64,000 bases of DNA from CAWCAW01 sp963714125 (GTDB lineage: Bacteria > Actinomycetota > Acidimicrobiia > Acidimicrobiales > UBA8190): NCBI GenBank assembly GCA_963714125.1, contig OY970234.1, forward strand, positions 3,038,001 to 3,102,000, read 5' to 3'. The notes beneath the pieces are model-generated. The model was not told the origin of the DNA and did not search any database. It worked only from the letters and a program-made list of their open reading frames with translations. Made by a program: the position numbers and the translations under genes. This document shows, one piece after another, positions 1 to 10,108 of the stretch (position 1 is the stretch's first letter; the number at the start of each line of letters is the position of its first letter).

Positions 1-40
1 TGCCCTCACCTCGGCGGCCGGGCACGGGGTCAGCGGTAGA

Positions 41-244
41 TCAGCCGGCTTCCCAGGTCTCCATCGACCCGGTATGGCGGAGACCGGGGATCAATCCCGC
101 CCGGGTCAGCATGCGCATGGCCCGCGCTTCCTCGACGTCGATGACGATGGCGTCGTCGGGGTCACGGGCGAGCACGAAGCTCACCAGGCAGTCATCACAG
201 GCTGAGGTGTGCTGCAGCGCACACTGGTCGCAATCGATGAGCAT
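41..244 (-). CDS. Small Cys-rich hypothetical protein
   Basis: A 67-residue protein starting at an ATG. The N-terminus has four cysteines spaced C-x2-C-x7-C-x2-C (residues 5-19), which looks like a small metal-binding (probably zinc) knuckle. The rest is acidic and mixed alpha/beta with no membrane segment. It lies on the same strand as the next zinc-ribbon gene and trpD, so it could be the last gene of that run. I do not recognise a characterised family; the length and the ordered Cys pattern argue for a real gene. Confidence 0.6.
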   Translation of the reverse strand: MLIDCDQCALQHTSACDDCLVSFVLARDPDDAIVIDVEEARAMRMLTRAGLIPGLRHTGSMETWEAG

Positions 245-298
245 GGCGCCACAGTGCCAGGGGGCTGTAACGGTCTTCGCCGAGCGCCGGCAAAGGCC

Positions 299-514
299 TC
301 AGGAGGCCGCCTCGTCCACGGCTTCGACGGTACGCCCGTGCCCGCACCACCGGCAGCTCACCTCGATGACATCTTCGGACACCACCGTCTCGTCCTCAAC
401 GACAAGCTCGCCGCCCACGCTGTAGTGGTGAAAGGCGCGGGTGCGACGGTCGGTGACGACGTCGAAGCGCGTGAGGTTCCCACATCCTGCGCAGCGGTAG
501 CGAGTGCCGGTCAC
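299..514 (-). CDS. Small zinc-ribbon protein
   Basis: A 71-residue protein with two CxxC pairs: CAGC near residue 8 and CRWC near residue 54. Between them is a stretch rich in beta-forming residues, the classic layout of a single zinc ribbon. It follows trpD on the same strand after a strong hairpin, so it is probably transcribed separately. The function is unknown; a nucleic-acid or protein interaction role is only inferred from the fold. Confidence 0.6.
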   Translation of the reverse strand: MTGTRYRCAGCGNLTRFDVVTDRRTRAFHHYSVGGELVVEDETVVSEDVIEVSCRWCGHGRTVEAVDEAAS

Positions 515-545
515 GTCCTCACGCTACCTGCGCCCCGAAGAGGCG

Positions 546-600
546 CGACACGACCCAGTGGATCGGTCCCGGAGCGTCGGGCCGCCACTGGGTCGTGTCG
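546..600 (-). terminator. Long perfect hairpin downstream of trpD
   Basis: Arms 546-561 and 585-600 are perfect 16-base inverted copies (cgacacgacccagtgg and its complement) around a 23-base spacer. It sits between the trpD stop and the start of the zinc-ribbon gene, the expected place for a terminator. There is no T-tract on either strand, which is usual for high-GC actinobacterial terminators. Confidence 0.6.
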
Positions 601-722
601 GTTTGGGGGGTGTCGGGGTGCCTCTGGGAGGACAACGTCGACAGACGCCTGGCCTGGCGGCCCGATGACGGAATTTCTTTTCTGGATCGAGGCAACGGGC
701 GGGTGGGTCGGGCGCCGCTGCG

Positions 723-1802
723 TCAGGCTGGTGCCGCCGCCGCGGATTGGGACACCTCGACGAGGCGATCGAGGACTCCCTGCGCTCGGCCGTCGTCCAG
801 GGCCGCCGCGCCTTGGGCCACCCCGTCGGCCAGATCACTGGCCGTTCCTGCCACCACGAGCCCCGCCGCCGCATTGAGCACCACGATGTCGCGGTGCGGC
901 CCCGCCTCCCCGCCCAGCACGCGCCGCAGGGCGGCCGCATTATCGGCGGCATCACCGCCTTGGATGTCTTCGAGGCGGGCGCGCCGCAGTCCCAAGGCGG
1001 TGGCATCGACGGTGCTGCGCTGCACGTGAGGAAGCCCATCCTCGGACTCCTCCACGCGCACGTCGAGCACCGTGGTCGGCCCGAGGGTGGACAGTTCGTC
1101 CAAGCCGTCGTCCGCGTAGACGACCATGGCGCGCCGACATCCGTTGGCTACCAGCACGCCCAGCATCCGCTCCGCCATGGCCGGGTCGCTCACGCCCACC
1201 ATCTGGCGCCGTACCCGGGCCGGATTGGCCAGAGGACCGAGGAAATTGAACACCGTGGGCACCTTGAGCTGCTGGCGCACCGGCCCCGCGTAACGCATGG
1301 CGGGATGAAAACGCGGCGCGAAGCAAAACCCCATACCGACCTCTTCTACACAGCGGGCCACCCCGTGCGGACCGAGATCGACGACAACCCCCAGGGCTTC
1401 GAGCACGTCAGCCGACCCCGCCGAGGACGACGCAGCCCGACCACCGTGCTTGCACACCTTGACCCCGGTGCCGGCCACGATGAATGCAGCCATGGTGGAC
1501 ACGTTGATGGAGCGGCTTCCGTCGCCTCCGGTGCCGCAGGTGTCAACCAGGTCCCCATCGATGTGCAGAGGCTCGGCGTGCTCGAGCATGGCGCGCACCA
1601 TCCCCGTCATCTCCTCGACGCTCTCGCCCTTGGCCCGCAAAGCGGTGACGAAGGCGGCGATCTGAGCCTCGGTGGCCTGGCCGGCCAAGATCTCGCCCAG
1701 CGCGCTGCCGGCCTCGGCGGCCGACAGGTCATGCCCCGCGATCAGGCGGCCGAGCACAAAGCGCCACCCGCCCATGGCATCGAAACTTTCGGGAGTTGTC
1801 AC
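723..1802 (-). CDS. trpD: Anthranilate phosphoribosyltransferase
   Basis: Second step of tryptophan synthesis: transfers phosphoribose from PRPP to anthranilate. About 359 residues, normal for the family. Family motifs are present: DTCGTGGDG (PRPP-binding glycine loop), KHGGRAASS then GSADVLEALG, FAPRFHPAMRYAGPVR and FNFLGPLANP. The usual KHGNR asparagine is glycine here, a point substitution worth noting. The reading frame stays open further upstream, but that part translates the antisense of the acyl-CoA dehydrogenase. I chose the GTG at 1802, preceded by GAAGGA and only 8 bases after the acyl-CoA dehydrogenase stop. No other trp gene is nearby. Confidence 0.93.
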   Translation of the reverse strand: MTTPESFDAMGGWRFVLGRLIAGHDLSAAEAGSALGEILAGQATEAQIAAFVTALRAKGESVEEMTGMVRAMLEHAEPLHIDGDLVDTCGTGGDGSRSINVSTMAAFIVAGTGVKVCKHGGRAASSSAGSADVLEALGVVVDLGPHGVARCVEEVGMGFCFAPRFHPAMRYAGPVRQQLKVPTVFNFLGPLANPARVRRQMVGVSDPAMAERMLGVLVANGCRRAMVVYADDGLDELSTLGPTTVLDVRVEESEDGLPHVQRSTVDATALGLRRARLEDIQGGDAADNAAALRRVLGGEAGPHRDIVVLNAAAGLVVAGTASDLADGVAQGAAALDDGRAQGVLDRLVEVSQSAAAAPA

Positions 1803-1810
1803 CGGTTCCT

Positions 1811-2986
1811 TCAATCCCACCAGAGGTGGCCGTCGAGCACGCCTCGGGCAATCAGCCCGAGCTGGATCTGGCTCGAACCCTCGACGATGGTGAGTTGCTT
1901 GGCGTCGCGGTACCACTGCTCGGCGGGGTGGTCTTCCATGTAGCCGGCCGCGCCCAGCAACTGCACGGCCAAACCCGACGCCCGCACGGCCAGCTCGGTG
2001 GCGAAATATTTGGCCATCGACAACATGGGCACCCACTCTTTGGTGAAGCGGCCCTGGTCGGCAAGCCATGCGGAGCGATAGGTGAGCAGGCGCGCCGCTT
2101 CGATGTCGACCGCGCACTTGGCGATCTCCCACTGGATGCCCTGAAAGTCGGCGATCGTCTTGTCGAAGGCGGACCGACCCTTGACGTACTGGGTGGCGTA
2201 CATGAGCGCGCCTTCGGCCAGCCCGATGCCGCGGGCCGCCACCACGGGCCGCATCGAGTTGAGCCCCAACATGGCGAGTTGGAAACCGCCGACGTCCCCG
2301 ATCACGTTCTCGGCCGGCACGCGCACGCCGTCAAGGAGGAGCTCGCCGGTGTTCACGCCCCGCACGCCCATCTTGTCGTCGGTCCGACCGAGTGAGACCC
2401 CCGGCCAGTCACGCTCCACGATGAAGGCGGTGACCGAATCATGGGCGCGGCTGGCGGGATCGGATGTCTTGGCGAAAACGGTGTACCAGTCGGCCTCGCT
2501 CACCCCCGAGATCCAGCACTTCGTCCCCGACAGCACCCAACCCCCGGGGCTTTTGGTGTCGGCCACGGCGCGCGTGCGGATCCCCATGACATCGCTGCCC
2601 GCCTGCGGTTCCGAGAGCCCAAAAGCGGCGCGTCGCGAGCCGTCGGCGATACCCGGCAAGTAGCGCTGCTTTTGCTCCTGGGACCCGGCAATCATCACCG
2701 GCCCGGTGGGCAGGCGCGTGAGCAGGAGCATGAGCGACGCCGCGTTGGAGTACTTGGCGACCTCCTCAATGGCGACGACCATGCCGAAGATGCCTGCTCC
2801 CGAGCCCCCGAACTCGACCGGGATGCACAAACCCAGGAGGCCCGCGTCGCGAAAGAGCGAGAAGAGGTCGTCGGGGTACGCGCCGGTTTTGTCGATCTCG
2901 CGGGCCCGAGGCCGCACCTTGTCATGGGCCAGACGGCGAACGACCCCTTGCAGCTCCGCCAGCTCTGGAGACAGCTCGAAGTCCAT
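1811..2986 (-). CDS. Acyl-CoA dehydrogenase
   Basis: A 391-residue FAD-dependent enzyme that introduces the alpha,beta double bond into an acyl-CoA. The three-part layout is visible: N-terminal helical domain, middle beta domain with GLSEPQAGSD and GTKCWISG, and C-terminal helical domain. The C-terminus carries IVEGSSQIQ, which holds the glutamate used as catalytic base in most family members. Substrate chain length cannot be read from the sequence. It probably shares a transcript with trpD (8-base gap), an odd pairing of fatty-acid and tryptophan metabolism that may just reflect packing. Confidence 0.93.
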   Translation of the reverse strand: MDFELSPELAELQGVVRRLAHDKVRPRAREIDKTGAYPDDLFSLFRDAGLLGLCIPVEFGGSGAGIFGMVVAIEEVAKYSNAASLMLLLTRLPTGPVMIAGSQEQKQRYLPGIADGSRRAAFGLSEPQAGSDVMGIRTRAVADTKSPGGWVLSGTKCWISGVSEADWYTVFAKTSDPASRAHDSVTAFIVERDWPGVSLGRTDDKMGVRGVNTGELLLDGVRVPAENVIGDVGGFQLAMLGLNSMRPVVAARGIGLAEGALMYATQYVKGRSAFDKTIADFQGIQWEIAKCAVDIEAARLLTYRSAWLADQGRFTKEWVPMLSMAKYFATELAVRASGLAVQLLGAAGYMEDHPAEQWYRDAKQLTIVEGSSQIQLGLIARGVLDGHLWWD

Positions 2987-3099
2987 GACTCGGCAGGCTA
3001 TCGGGGCCGTTGCACCGCGCTGGTGCCGCCGATGGGGTGAGCATGATGCGAGCGACGGGCCATGGCGATCGGCCTCACGCCCGGTAACCAGGCTCGGAG

Positions 3100-3342
3100 C
3101 TAGGCCGACTTACGCCGGTGCCGAATGATGCGACGACGCTCGCGCTCGGTAGCGCCGCCCCAGACCCCTTCGCGCTCGCGATGCGCCAGGGCGTGCTCGA
3201 GGCACGCTTCTCGCACCGGGCACGTTGCGCAGATCGCCTTGGCTTCCTCGGCATCCTCGTCGGTCACCGGGAAGAACATTTCGGGGTCGATGCCCCGGCA
3301 GGCGGCTCTCTTACGCCATGTCGCCATCGTGTGGGCGGTCAT
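3100..3342 (-). CDS. WhiB-family iron-sulfur regulator
   Basis: An 80-residue WhiB-like protein. Four cysteines in the order C, then CxxCxxxxxC (ACRG, CATCPVREAC) would hold a 4Fe-4S cluster. The GVWGG turn and the basic tail (RERRRIIRHRRK) are the family hallmarks for sigma-factor contact and DNA binding. The frame opens at a GTG at 3363, but GAGGAAG lies inside that extension 8 bases before the ATG at 3342, so the ATG is preferred. WhiB proteins are confined to Actinomycetota and their phages, which is the best single taxon marker here. The region just upstream (3360-3400) is AT-rich and probably holds its promoter. Confidence 0.93.
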   Translation of the reverse strand: MTAHTMATWRKRAACRGIDPEMFFPVTDEDAEEAKAICATCPVREACLEHALAHREREGVWGGATERERRRIIRHRRKSA

Positions 3343-3605
3343 CAGGGTCACTTCCTCAAGCACTCTATGTGATTGTTTTATCTCTATATGTGGTATTCGT
3401 CCACTGCAACCCTGTGACCAGGGACAATGGTCCCCTCGGAGGAGAAGCAGCGGAAGCGACAGTATGGCGCACCCGCAATGGTGTTGTAAAGAACACCCCC
3501 CGTGAATGAGGCCGCCGCTAGGGCGAGAAAGCCGTGCTCTTCCAGGTCACAGCTCGGTGCCTCGCCGTCAAGGGCCTGTTTTGGACCGCTGAGGCGGCTC
3601 GGGGG

Positions 3606-4208
3606 TCATAGGTCACGGAGGTCGGCCAGCAGTTCGCTTCGGACGTCGTCGGTCAGCTCGGTTTCGTGGCCGTAGGCGGGATGCGCCACCGCCAGGATCA
3701 CGGGGCCCGACGCGAAAGCGTCGACCTGCGGAGGTGTCAAAAGGAAGCGGATGTAGTGGACCGAGGCCGTCACGTGCTCCCGGGTGAGGGCCTCCTCGTG
3801 GGCCGCCTCGGGCACGCAGCGCACCACGTGGCCGTCGGCCAGTCGCAACTCGACGGCCCTTTCGACACCGACCAGTTTGGGAAGCCAGTCGCGCAGGGCC
3901 TCCTCACCCGTGAGCTCGATGAACATCGTGGCCGACAGTTCCCCCGGACCAGGGATGAGGGCGTTGTACGTGTCGAGCTCGCCTTGAATCTGCTCGTCGG
4001 AGAGCATGTGCTCGGCCCTGGCCATCTCCTGAACCTGAAAGCGCATGGTGTCGCGGTTCTCGAAGACCAGGGTCACGATGGGGCCGACCGCCACCCGGCG
4101 ACGACGTTTCAGGGCGATGACCTGCTCGCGATACGCGGCGCGGCCGCGTTCATAGGCGCGCAGATCCTCGATGTCGTCCAACGTGAGTCGTCGGGCCGTG
4201 TTGGTCAT
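3606..4208 (-). CDS. DUF3501 family protein
   Basis: A 200-residue soluble protein beginning MTNTARRLTLDDI. It has the features of DUF3501: an N-terminal helical arginine-rich part (RAAYREQVIALKRRRRVAVG), then FENRDTMRFQVQEMARAEH. The ATG at 4208 overlaps the stop of the upstream Fe-S gene as ATGA, so translation is coupled. In other bacteria DUF3501 genes sit beside a rubrerythrin and a CCG-domain Fe-S protein, exactly as here. The biochemical role is not established to my knowledge. The frame is open upstream of 4208, but that part is antisense to the Fe-S gene. Confidence 0.85.
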   Translation of the reverse strand: MTNTARRLTLDDIEDLRAYERGRAAYREQVIALKRRRRVAVGPIVTLVFENRDTMRFQVQEMARAEHMLSDEQIQGELDTYNALIPGPGELSATMFIELTGEEALRDWLPKLVGVERAVELRLADGHVVRCVPEAAHEEALTREHVTASVHYIRFLLTPPQVDAFASGPVILAVAHPAYGHETELTDDVRSELLADLRDL

Positions 4209-5533
4209 GGTGCGTCCTCGGGTATCGCGTAGGCGTGGGCGAGAAGTTGGATGGGATGAGACGGCGTGATGCCGGTCTCCTGGATGATCGAGCCGTTGGC
4301 GAGATGACAGTCGCCACACACCACGTCGTTGCCCGCTTTGTCGATGTCGGCCTTCATCTTCTTGGCCACCCGGCGCGCCATGTCGTAGTTCTCGGCTCGA
4401 TATCCCCAGGTGCCGTCGATGCCCGAACACTGCTGCACCACGTCGGCGGTGATTCCGGCCACCTTCAACAGGTCGCGGCTTTTCAGTCCCATGTTCAACG
4501 CCCGCAGATGGCAGGCGGCGTGATACGTGACTTTGTCGGGCACCGCCCCTGATTGCACACCGGGGAAGTCGGTGTCGAGCTCGGTCGACTCATGACGATG
4601 CAGACGCATGAGGTACTCGGCGGGATCGACACTGTGGGCCGCCACCAGCTCGGCGTCGGCACTTTGGACGTAGCGGGGATAGTCGAATCGCAAGACGTAG
4701 GCGCACGTGGGCTGGGCCACCACCACTTCTCGGCCGGCCCGCACGTGAGGGACGAGCGCCTCGATATTCGCTTCGGCCACCTCGATGAACTTGTCGACAT
4801 GGCCGCTGTGCAACCACGGCGCGCCACAGCAAGAGGCGCCCGAGGGCACATGGCACGAAACCCGATTGCGCTCGTAGACGCGCACCACGTCCTTGCCGAT
4901 ATCGGGAGCCATGTACTCGATGAAACAGGTCGGGAAGACCGCCACCTCGCCTTGTTGGTCGCCGGGCCTGCGCACAGAGTCCGCGGCGGCACGCTTGCGA
5001 AACCAGGTGGTGAAGCGTTGACGCGCATAGGGCGGCAAGACGCGCTCGGACGCCATGCCGGCCGTCTTTTCCATGACCTTGCGGGCCAAAGATCCGGGGT
5101 GGCCGATGACACGATTGGCCAGAGGGGCCAGGGCGACCGACACCTTGCCGATCATGTCGGTGCGCGCCAGGGCTTGATCGGTGACGCGTTCCTTGACGCT
5201 CGTCTGGTGGTTGTGCTGACGCGTGGCGTTGGCCCGCATCACCAGACGAGGGAAGTCGAGCTCCCATTCGTGCGGAGGCACGTACGGGCATTTCACGTAA
5301 CACAACTTGCACTGGTAGCACTCGTCGACGACTTGGTCTTGTTCAGCCGCGGTCAACGCCTTGGCATCACCGTCATGGGCGTCGTCGATGGTGCGAAAGA
5401 GGGTGCCGAACGATGGGCACAGGTTGAAACACAGCCGGCACCCGTGGCAGAGGTCGAAGACCCGATCGAGTTCATCACGGACATCGGTCTCGTTGAAATA
5501 GTCAGGATGTCGGGGGTCATAGGTCACCGCCAT
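4205..5533 (-). CDS. Heterodisulfide-reductase-like (Fe-S)-binding protein with CCG domains
   Basis: A 442-residue soluble redox protein. Two 4Fe-4S motifs sit near the N-terminus (CHGCRLCFNLCP around residue 29, CYQCKLCYVKCP around 72). These are followed by two cysteine-rich CCG-type regions (SCCGAPW; AACHLRALNMG with CSGIDGTWG) like those in HdrB, GlpC and LutA. Such proteins pass electrons between ferredoxin-type clusters and a catalytic cluster. GAAGGAGAGG lies 7 bases before the ATG. Position between rubrerythrin and DUF3501 suggests electron supply to peroxide reduction (inference). Confidence 0.9.
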   Translation of the reverse strand: MAVTYDPRHPDYFNETDVRDELDRVFDLCHGCRLCFNLCPSFGTLFRTIDDAHDGDAKALTAAEQDQVVDECYQCKLCYVKCPYVPPHEWELDFPRLVMRANATRQHNHQTSVKERVTDQALARTDMIGKVSVALAPLANRVIGHPGSLARKVMEKTAGMASERVLPPYARQRFTTWFRKRAAADSVRRPGDQQGEVAVFPTCFIEYMAPDIGKDVVRVYERNRVSCHVPSGASCCGAPWLHSGHVDKFIEVAEANIEALVPHVRAGREVVVAQPTCAYVLRFDYPRYVQSADAELVAAHSVDPAEYLMRLHRHESTELDTDFPGVQSGAVPDKVTYHAACHLRALNMGLKSRDLLKVAGITADVVQQCSGIDGTWGYRAENYDMARRVAKKMKADIDKAGNDVVCGDCHLANGSIIQETGITPSHPIQLLAHAYAIPEDAP

Positions 5534-5593
5534 GGAGTTGCCTCTCCTTCGTGGGAGGTTGCCTCGGTGTCGTGGGAGACGACGAGAACCGCA

Positions 5594-5624
5594 TCGGGCC
5601 AGCCCGCAACGCGGACTGGCCCGA
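5594..5624 (-). terminator. Hairpin downstream of rubrerythrin
   Basis: Arms 5594-5602 (tcgggccag) and 5616-5624 (ctggcccga) are perfect complements with a 13-base loop. It lies in the 124-base gap between rubrerythrin and the Fe-S gene. It could be a partial terminator or an mRNA processing/stability hairpin that raises rubrerythrin above the downstream genes. Confidence 0.45.
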
Positions 5625-5657
5625 GCTCACGACACCTCGAGGACGGGTGCGAAACGA

Positions 5658-6077
<420 letters not shown>

Positions 6078-6135
6078 AGTGTGTTTCCTTCCTTTGTTTT
6101 CTCAGGTGGTGTTGGCAAAATCACGTGCGGACAGA

Positions 6136-6606
6136 TCACACAGCCACAGATGACGGGCGGCGTCGAGCTTTGTCACCGGTACGGCCCTGGGCTCGACACT
6201 CCTGGCACAGTCCCCGAAAAACCACTTCGGCCTCACCCACTTCGAAGCCTCCATCGAGGTCGGGAGGGACGACGACGGCGCTGAAGTCGACATGCAGGTC
6301 ACGCACCTTGCCGCAGGACCGGCACACCAAATGGTGGTGGACGCCTTCGATGTTGGGATCAAACCTCGTCGTGCCCGTCCCCACGTCGAGTGCGGAGATC
6401 TCCCCCATGGCGGCCAGCTCGTTGAGCGTCTGATAGACGGTCTTCAGCGAGATGGTCTCCATCTCGGCTCGGGCTGAGGCGAACACCGACTCGGCGGTGG
6501 GGTGGGTAACGTCACCTTGCAGCGCCCGGAAGATGCACTGGCGCTGGGCGGTGACCTTGCGGCCCTGGGAGCGGAACAGACGGGTGAGCTCGTCGGGAGA
6601 CTTCAT
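6136..6606 (-). CDS. perR: Fur-family regulator, PerR-like
   Basis: A 156-residue Fur superfamily repressor. The winged helix is N-terminal (MKSPDELTRLFRSQGRKVTAQRQCIFRAL). The dimerisation part has VHHHLVCRSCGKVRDLH and a terminal CQEC, which together give the two CxxC pairs of the structural zinc site. The residue after RF in TRFDPN is Asp, as in B. subtilis PerR (RFD), whereas Fur usually has Glu; with the rubrerythrin neighbour this favours a peroxide sensor. The ATG at 6606 is chosen because the open frame beyond it runs through the promoter/operator. Confidence 0.88.
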   Translation of the reverse strand: MKSPDELTRLFRSQGRKVTAQRQCIFRALQGDVTHPTAESVFASARAEMETISLKTVYQTLNELAAMGEISALDVGTGTTRFDPNIEGVHHHLVCRSCGKVRDLHVDFSAVVVPPDLDGGFEVGEAEVVFRGLCQECRAQGRTGDKARRRPSSVAV

Positions 6607-6618
6607 AGCGAGTGGGAC

Positions 6619-6655
6619 GCTATCACCAAAGATTGTTGATTGACAATCATTGTCG
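6619..6655 (-). promoter_or_regulatory. perR promoter with overlapping Fur/PerR-type operator
   Basis: 6641-6655 reads TGACAAT-C-ATTGTCG, a 7-1-7 inverted repeat with one mismatch and a 13-base perfect core (6642-6654). A second overlapping dyad, GATTGT-N6-ACAATC, spans 6631-6648. On the minus strand TTGTCA (6646-6641) can serve as a -35 and GATAGC (6624-6619) as a -10 with a 16-base spacer. The operator therefore covers the -35, consistent with autorepression. glpD diverges 100 bases away and could also be affected. Confidence 0.65.
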
Positions 6656-6754
6656 AAATGTCCCTGTCGGCACCGCCTTCGCCTCCCTGTGTGACCTCCT
6701 CCCCCACGCGGCGCGCCAAGTAGGGCTAATGGTGGCCTGTGGCAGGCTGAAAGG

Positions 6755-8538
<1,784 letters not shown>

Positions 8539-8542
<4 letters not shown>

Positions 8543-10089
8543 ACCCCAGCTCTCCCACCCCGGTCACCCCCGTCGACGCTGATGCCGCCACGGTCGGCGA
8601 GCGCCTCGGCGGCCCGAGGGTTCCCGTCGACGATGGCCTGCTGGCGGCGCTACGCGCCGTGTGCCCCCAGGTCGACATCGACGACCAGTCGCGCCTCGAA
8701 GCAGGACGAGATTGGTGGCCATTGGCCATCGCCTGGGCCGTGCGCGGTGCGGTCCCGGCACGCCCCGCAGCAGTGTGCCGACCCGGAACCACCGCCGAGG
8801 TGGCCGGCGTGCTGGCTGCCTGTCACGAGGCCCGCGTGCCGGTCACGGCCATGGCGGGGCGGTCCGGTGTCTGTGGTTCGAGCGTGCCCGCCTTTGGTGG
8901 GGTCTCCCTCGACATGTGCGGGCTATCGGGCGTGACCGACATTGACACCACCTCGTTGCTGGTCGAAGTGCGCCCCGGCACCTTCGGTCCGGATCTCGAA
9001 GCCGCCTTACGTGCTGAGGGCGTGACCCTCGGGCATTGGCCGCAGTCCATGGACCTTTCCACCGTGGGGGGATGGCTGGCGTGCCGTGGTGCGGGTCAGT
9101 ACTCCACCCGCTACGGCAAGATCGAGGACATGGTGACCGCCTTGGAGGTGGTGCTCGCTGACGGTCAGGTCATCCGCACCGGCGGCGGCTGGCCGCGCGC
9201 GGCGATCGGGCCCGATCTCACGCAGCTGTTCGTCGGCTCCGAAGGGACGTTGGGCGTCATCACGAGCGCGCTGTTGCGCGTGCACCCCCTGGCCCCCGCC
9301 GTGGCCCGGCACGCCTACGGATTCGCCAGCTTCGCCGAAGGATTAGAGGCATGCCGACGCATCCTGCGACGCGGCGCCACACCGGCCGTGCTCCGGCTCT
9401 ACGACCACGCCGAATCGGCTCGCAACTTCGAAGTGCCCGATCACTGTGTGCTCATCGTGCTGGACGAAGCCGACCCCGGGCTTCTCGACGCCACCATTAC
9501 CATTGTCGAGGAGGAGTGCGCCAGTGGCGGCGGTGCCGGCAGTGACGTCTCCGAACTCGACGTCGCACTCGTCGAACGCTGGATGGGCCACCGCAACGAC
9601 GTCTCCGCACTGGCGCCGCTGTACCGAAGCGGCATCGTCGTCGACACCATTGAAATCTCAGCCCGCTGGGGCGCGCTTGCCGCCCTGTACGAGTCGTGCG
9701 TGGCGGCCCTGCAGGCCGTGCCCGGGACGCTGGTCGCATCCGCCCACCAGTCACACGCCTACGGCGACGGTGCCTGCTTGTACTTCACCTTCGCCGGGCA
9801 AATGCCTGCGCAGGACCCCGGAACCGGTGACCCCGCCGCCGAGGAGGCGTGGGCGCAGCGCTACTACGTGGCCGGTTGGGATGTCGTCATGCGCGAAGTG
9901 CTCGCTCAAGGCGGCGCCATCAGCCACCACCACGGCGTCGGCGTCAACCGGGCCCGGTTCATGGACAGCGCACTCGGTGAAGGACTCGAGACACTGGTGG
10001 CCGTCAAGAACGCGCTCGATCCCCGGGGCATACTCAACCCCGGCAAGTTGGGCCTGCCGTCGCCGTTTGGGGAACTCGGCTGGCCGTGA
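8539..10089 (+). CDS. FAD-linked oxidase, alkyldihydroxyacetonephosphate-synthase-like
   Basis: A 516-residue protein of the vanillyl-alcohol oxidase/FAD_binding_4 type. The FAD-binding part runs through VCRPGTTAEVAGVL, TVGGWLACRGAGQYSTRYGKIEDMV and LFVGSEGTLGVIT. The C-terminal part has GAISHHHGVG and KNALDPRGILNPGKL. The HHH motif and overall layout match alkylglycerone-phosphate synthase, which swaps the acyl chain of acyl-DHAP for a fatty alcohol to make ether lipids. Its start overlaps the glpD stop, and GlpD makes the DHAP backbone. An ether-lipid role is inference; D-lactate/glycolate-type oxidase is the alternative. Confidence 0.85.
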
Positions 10090-10108
10090 GCAACGCCGTG
10101 GACCGGTC

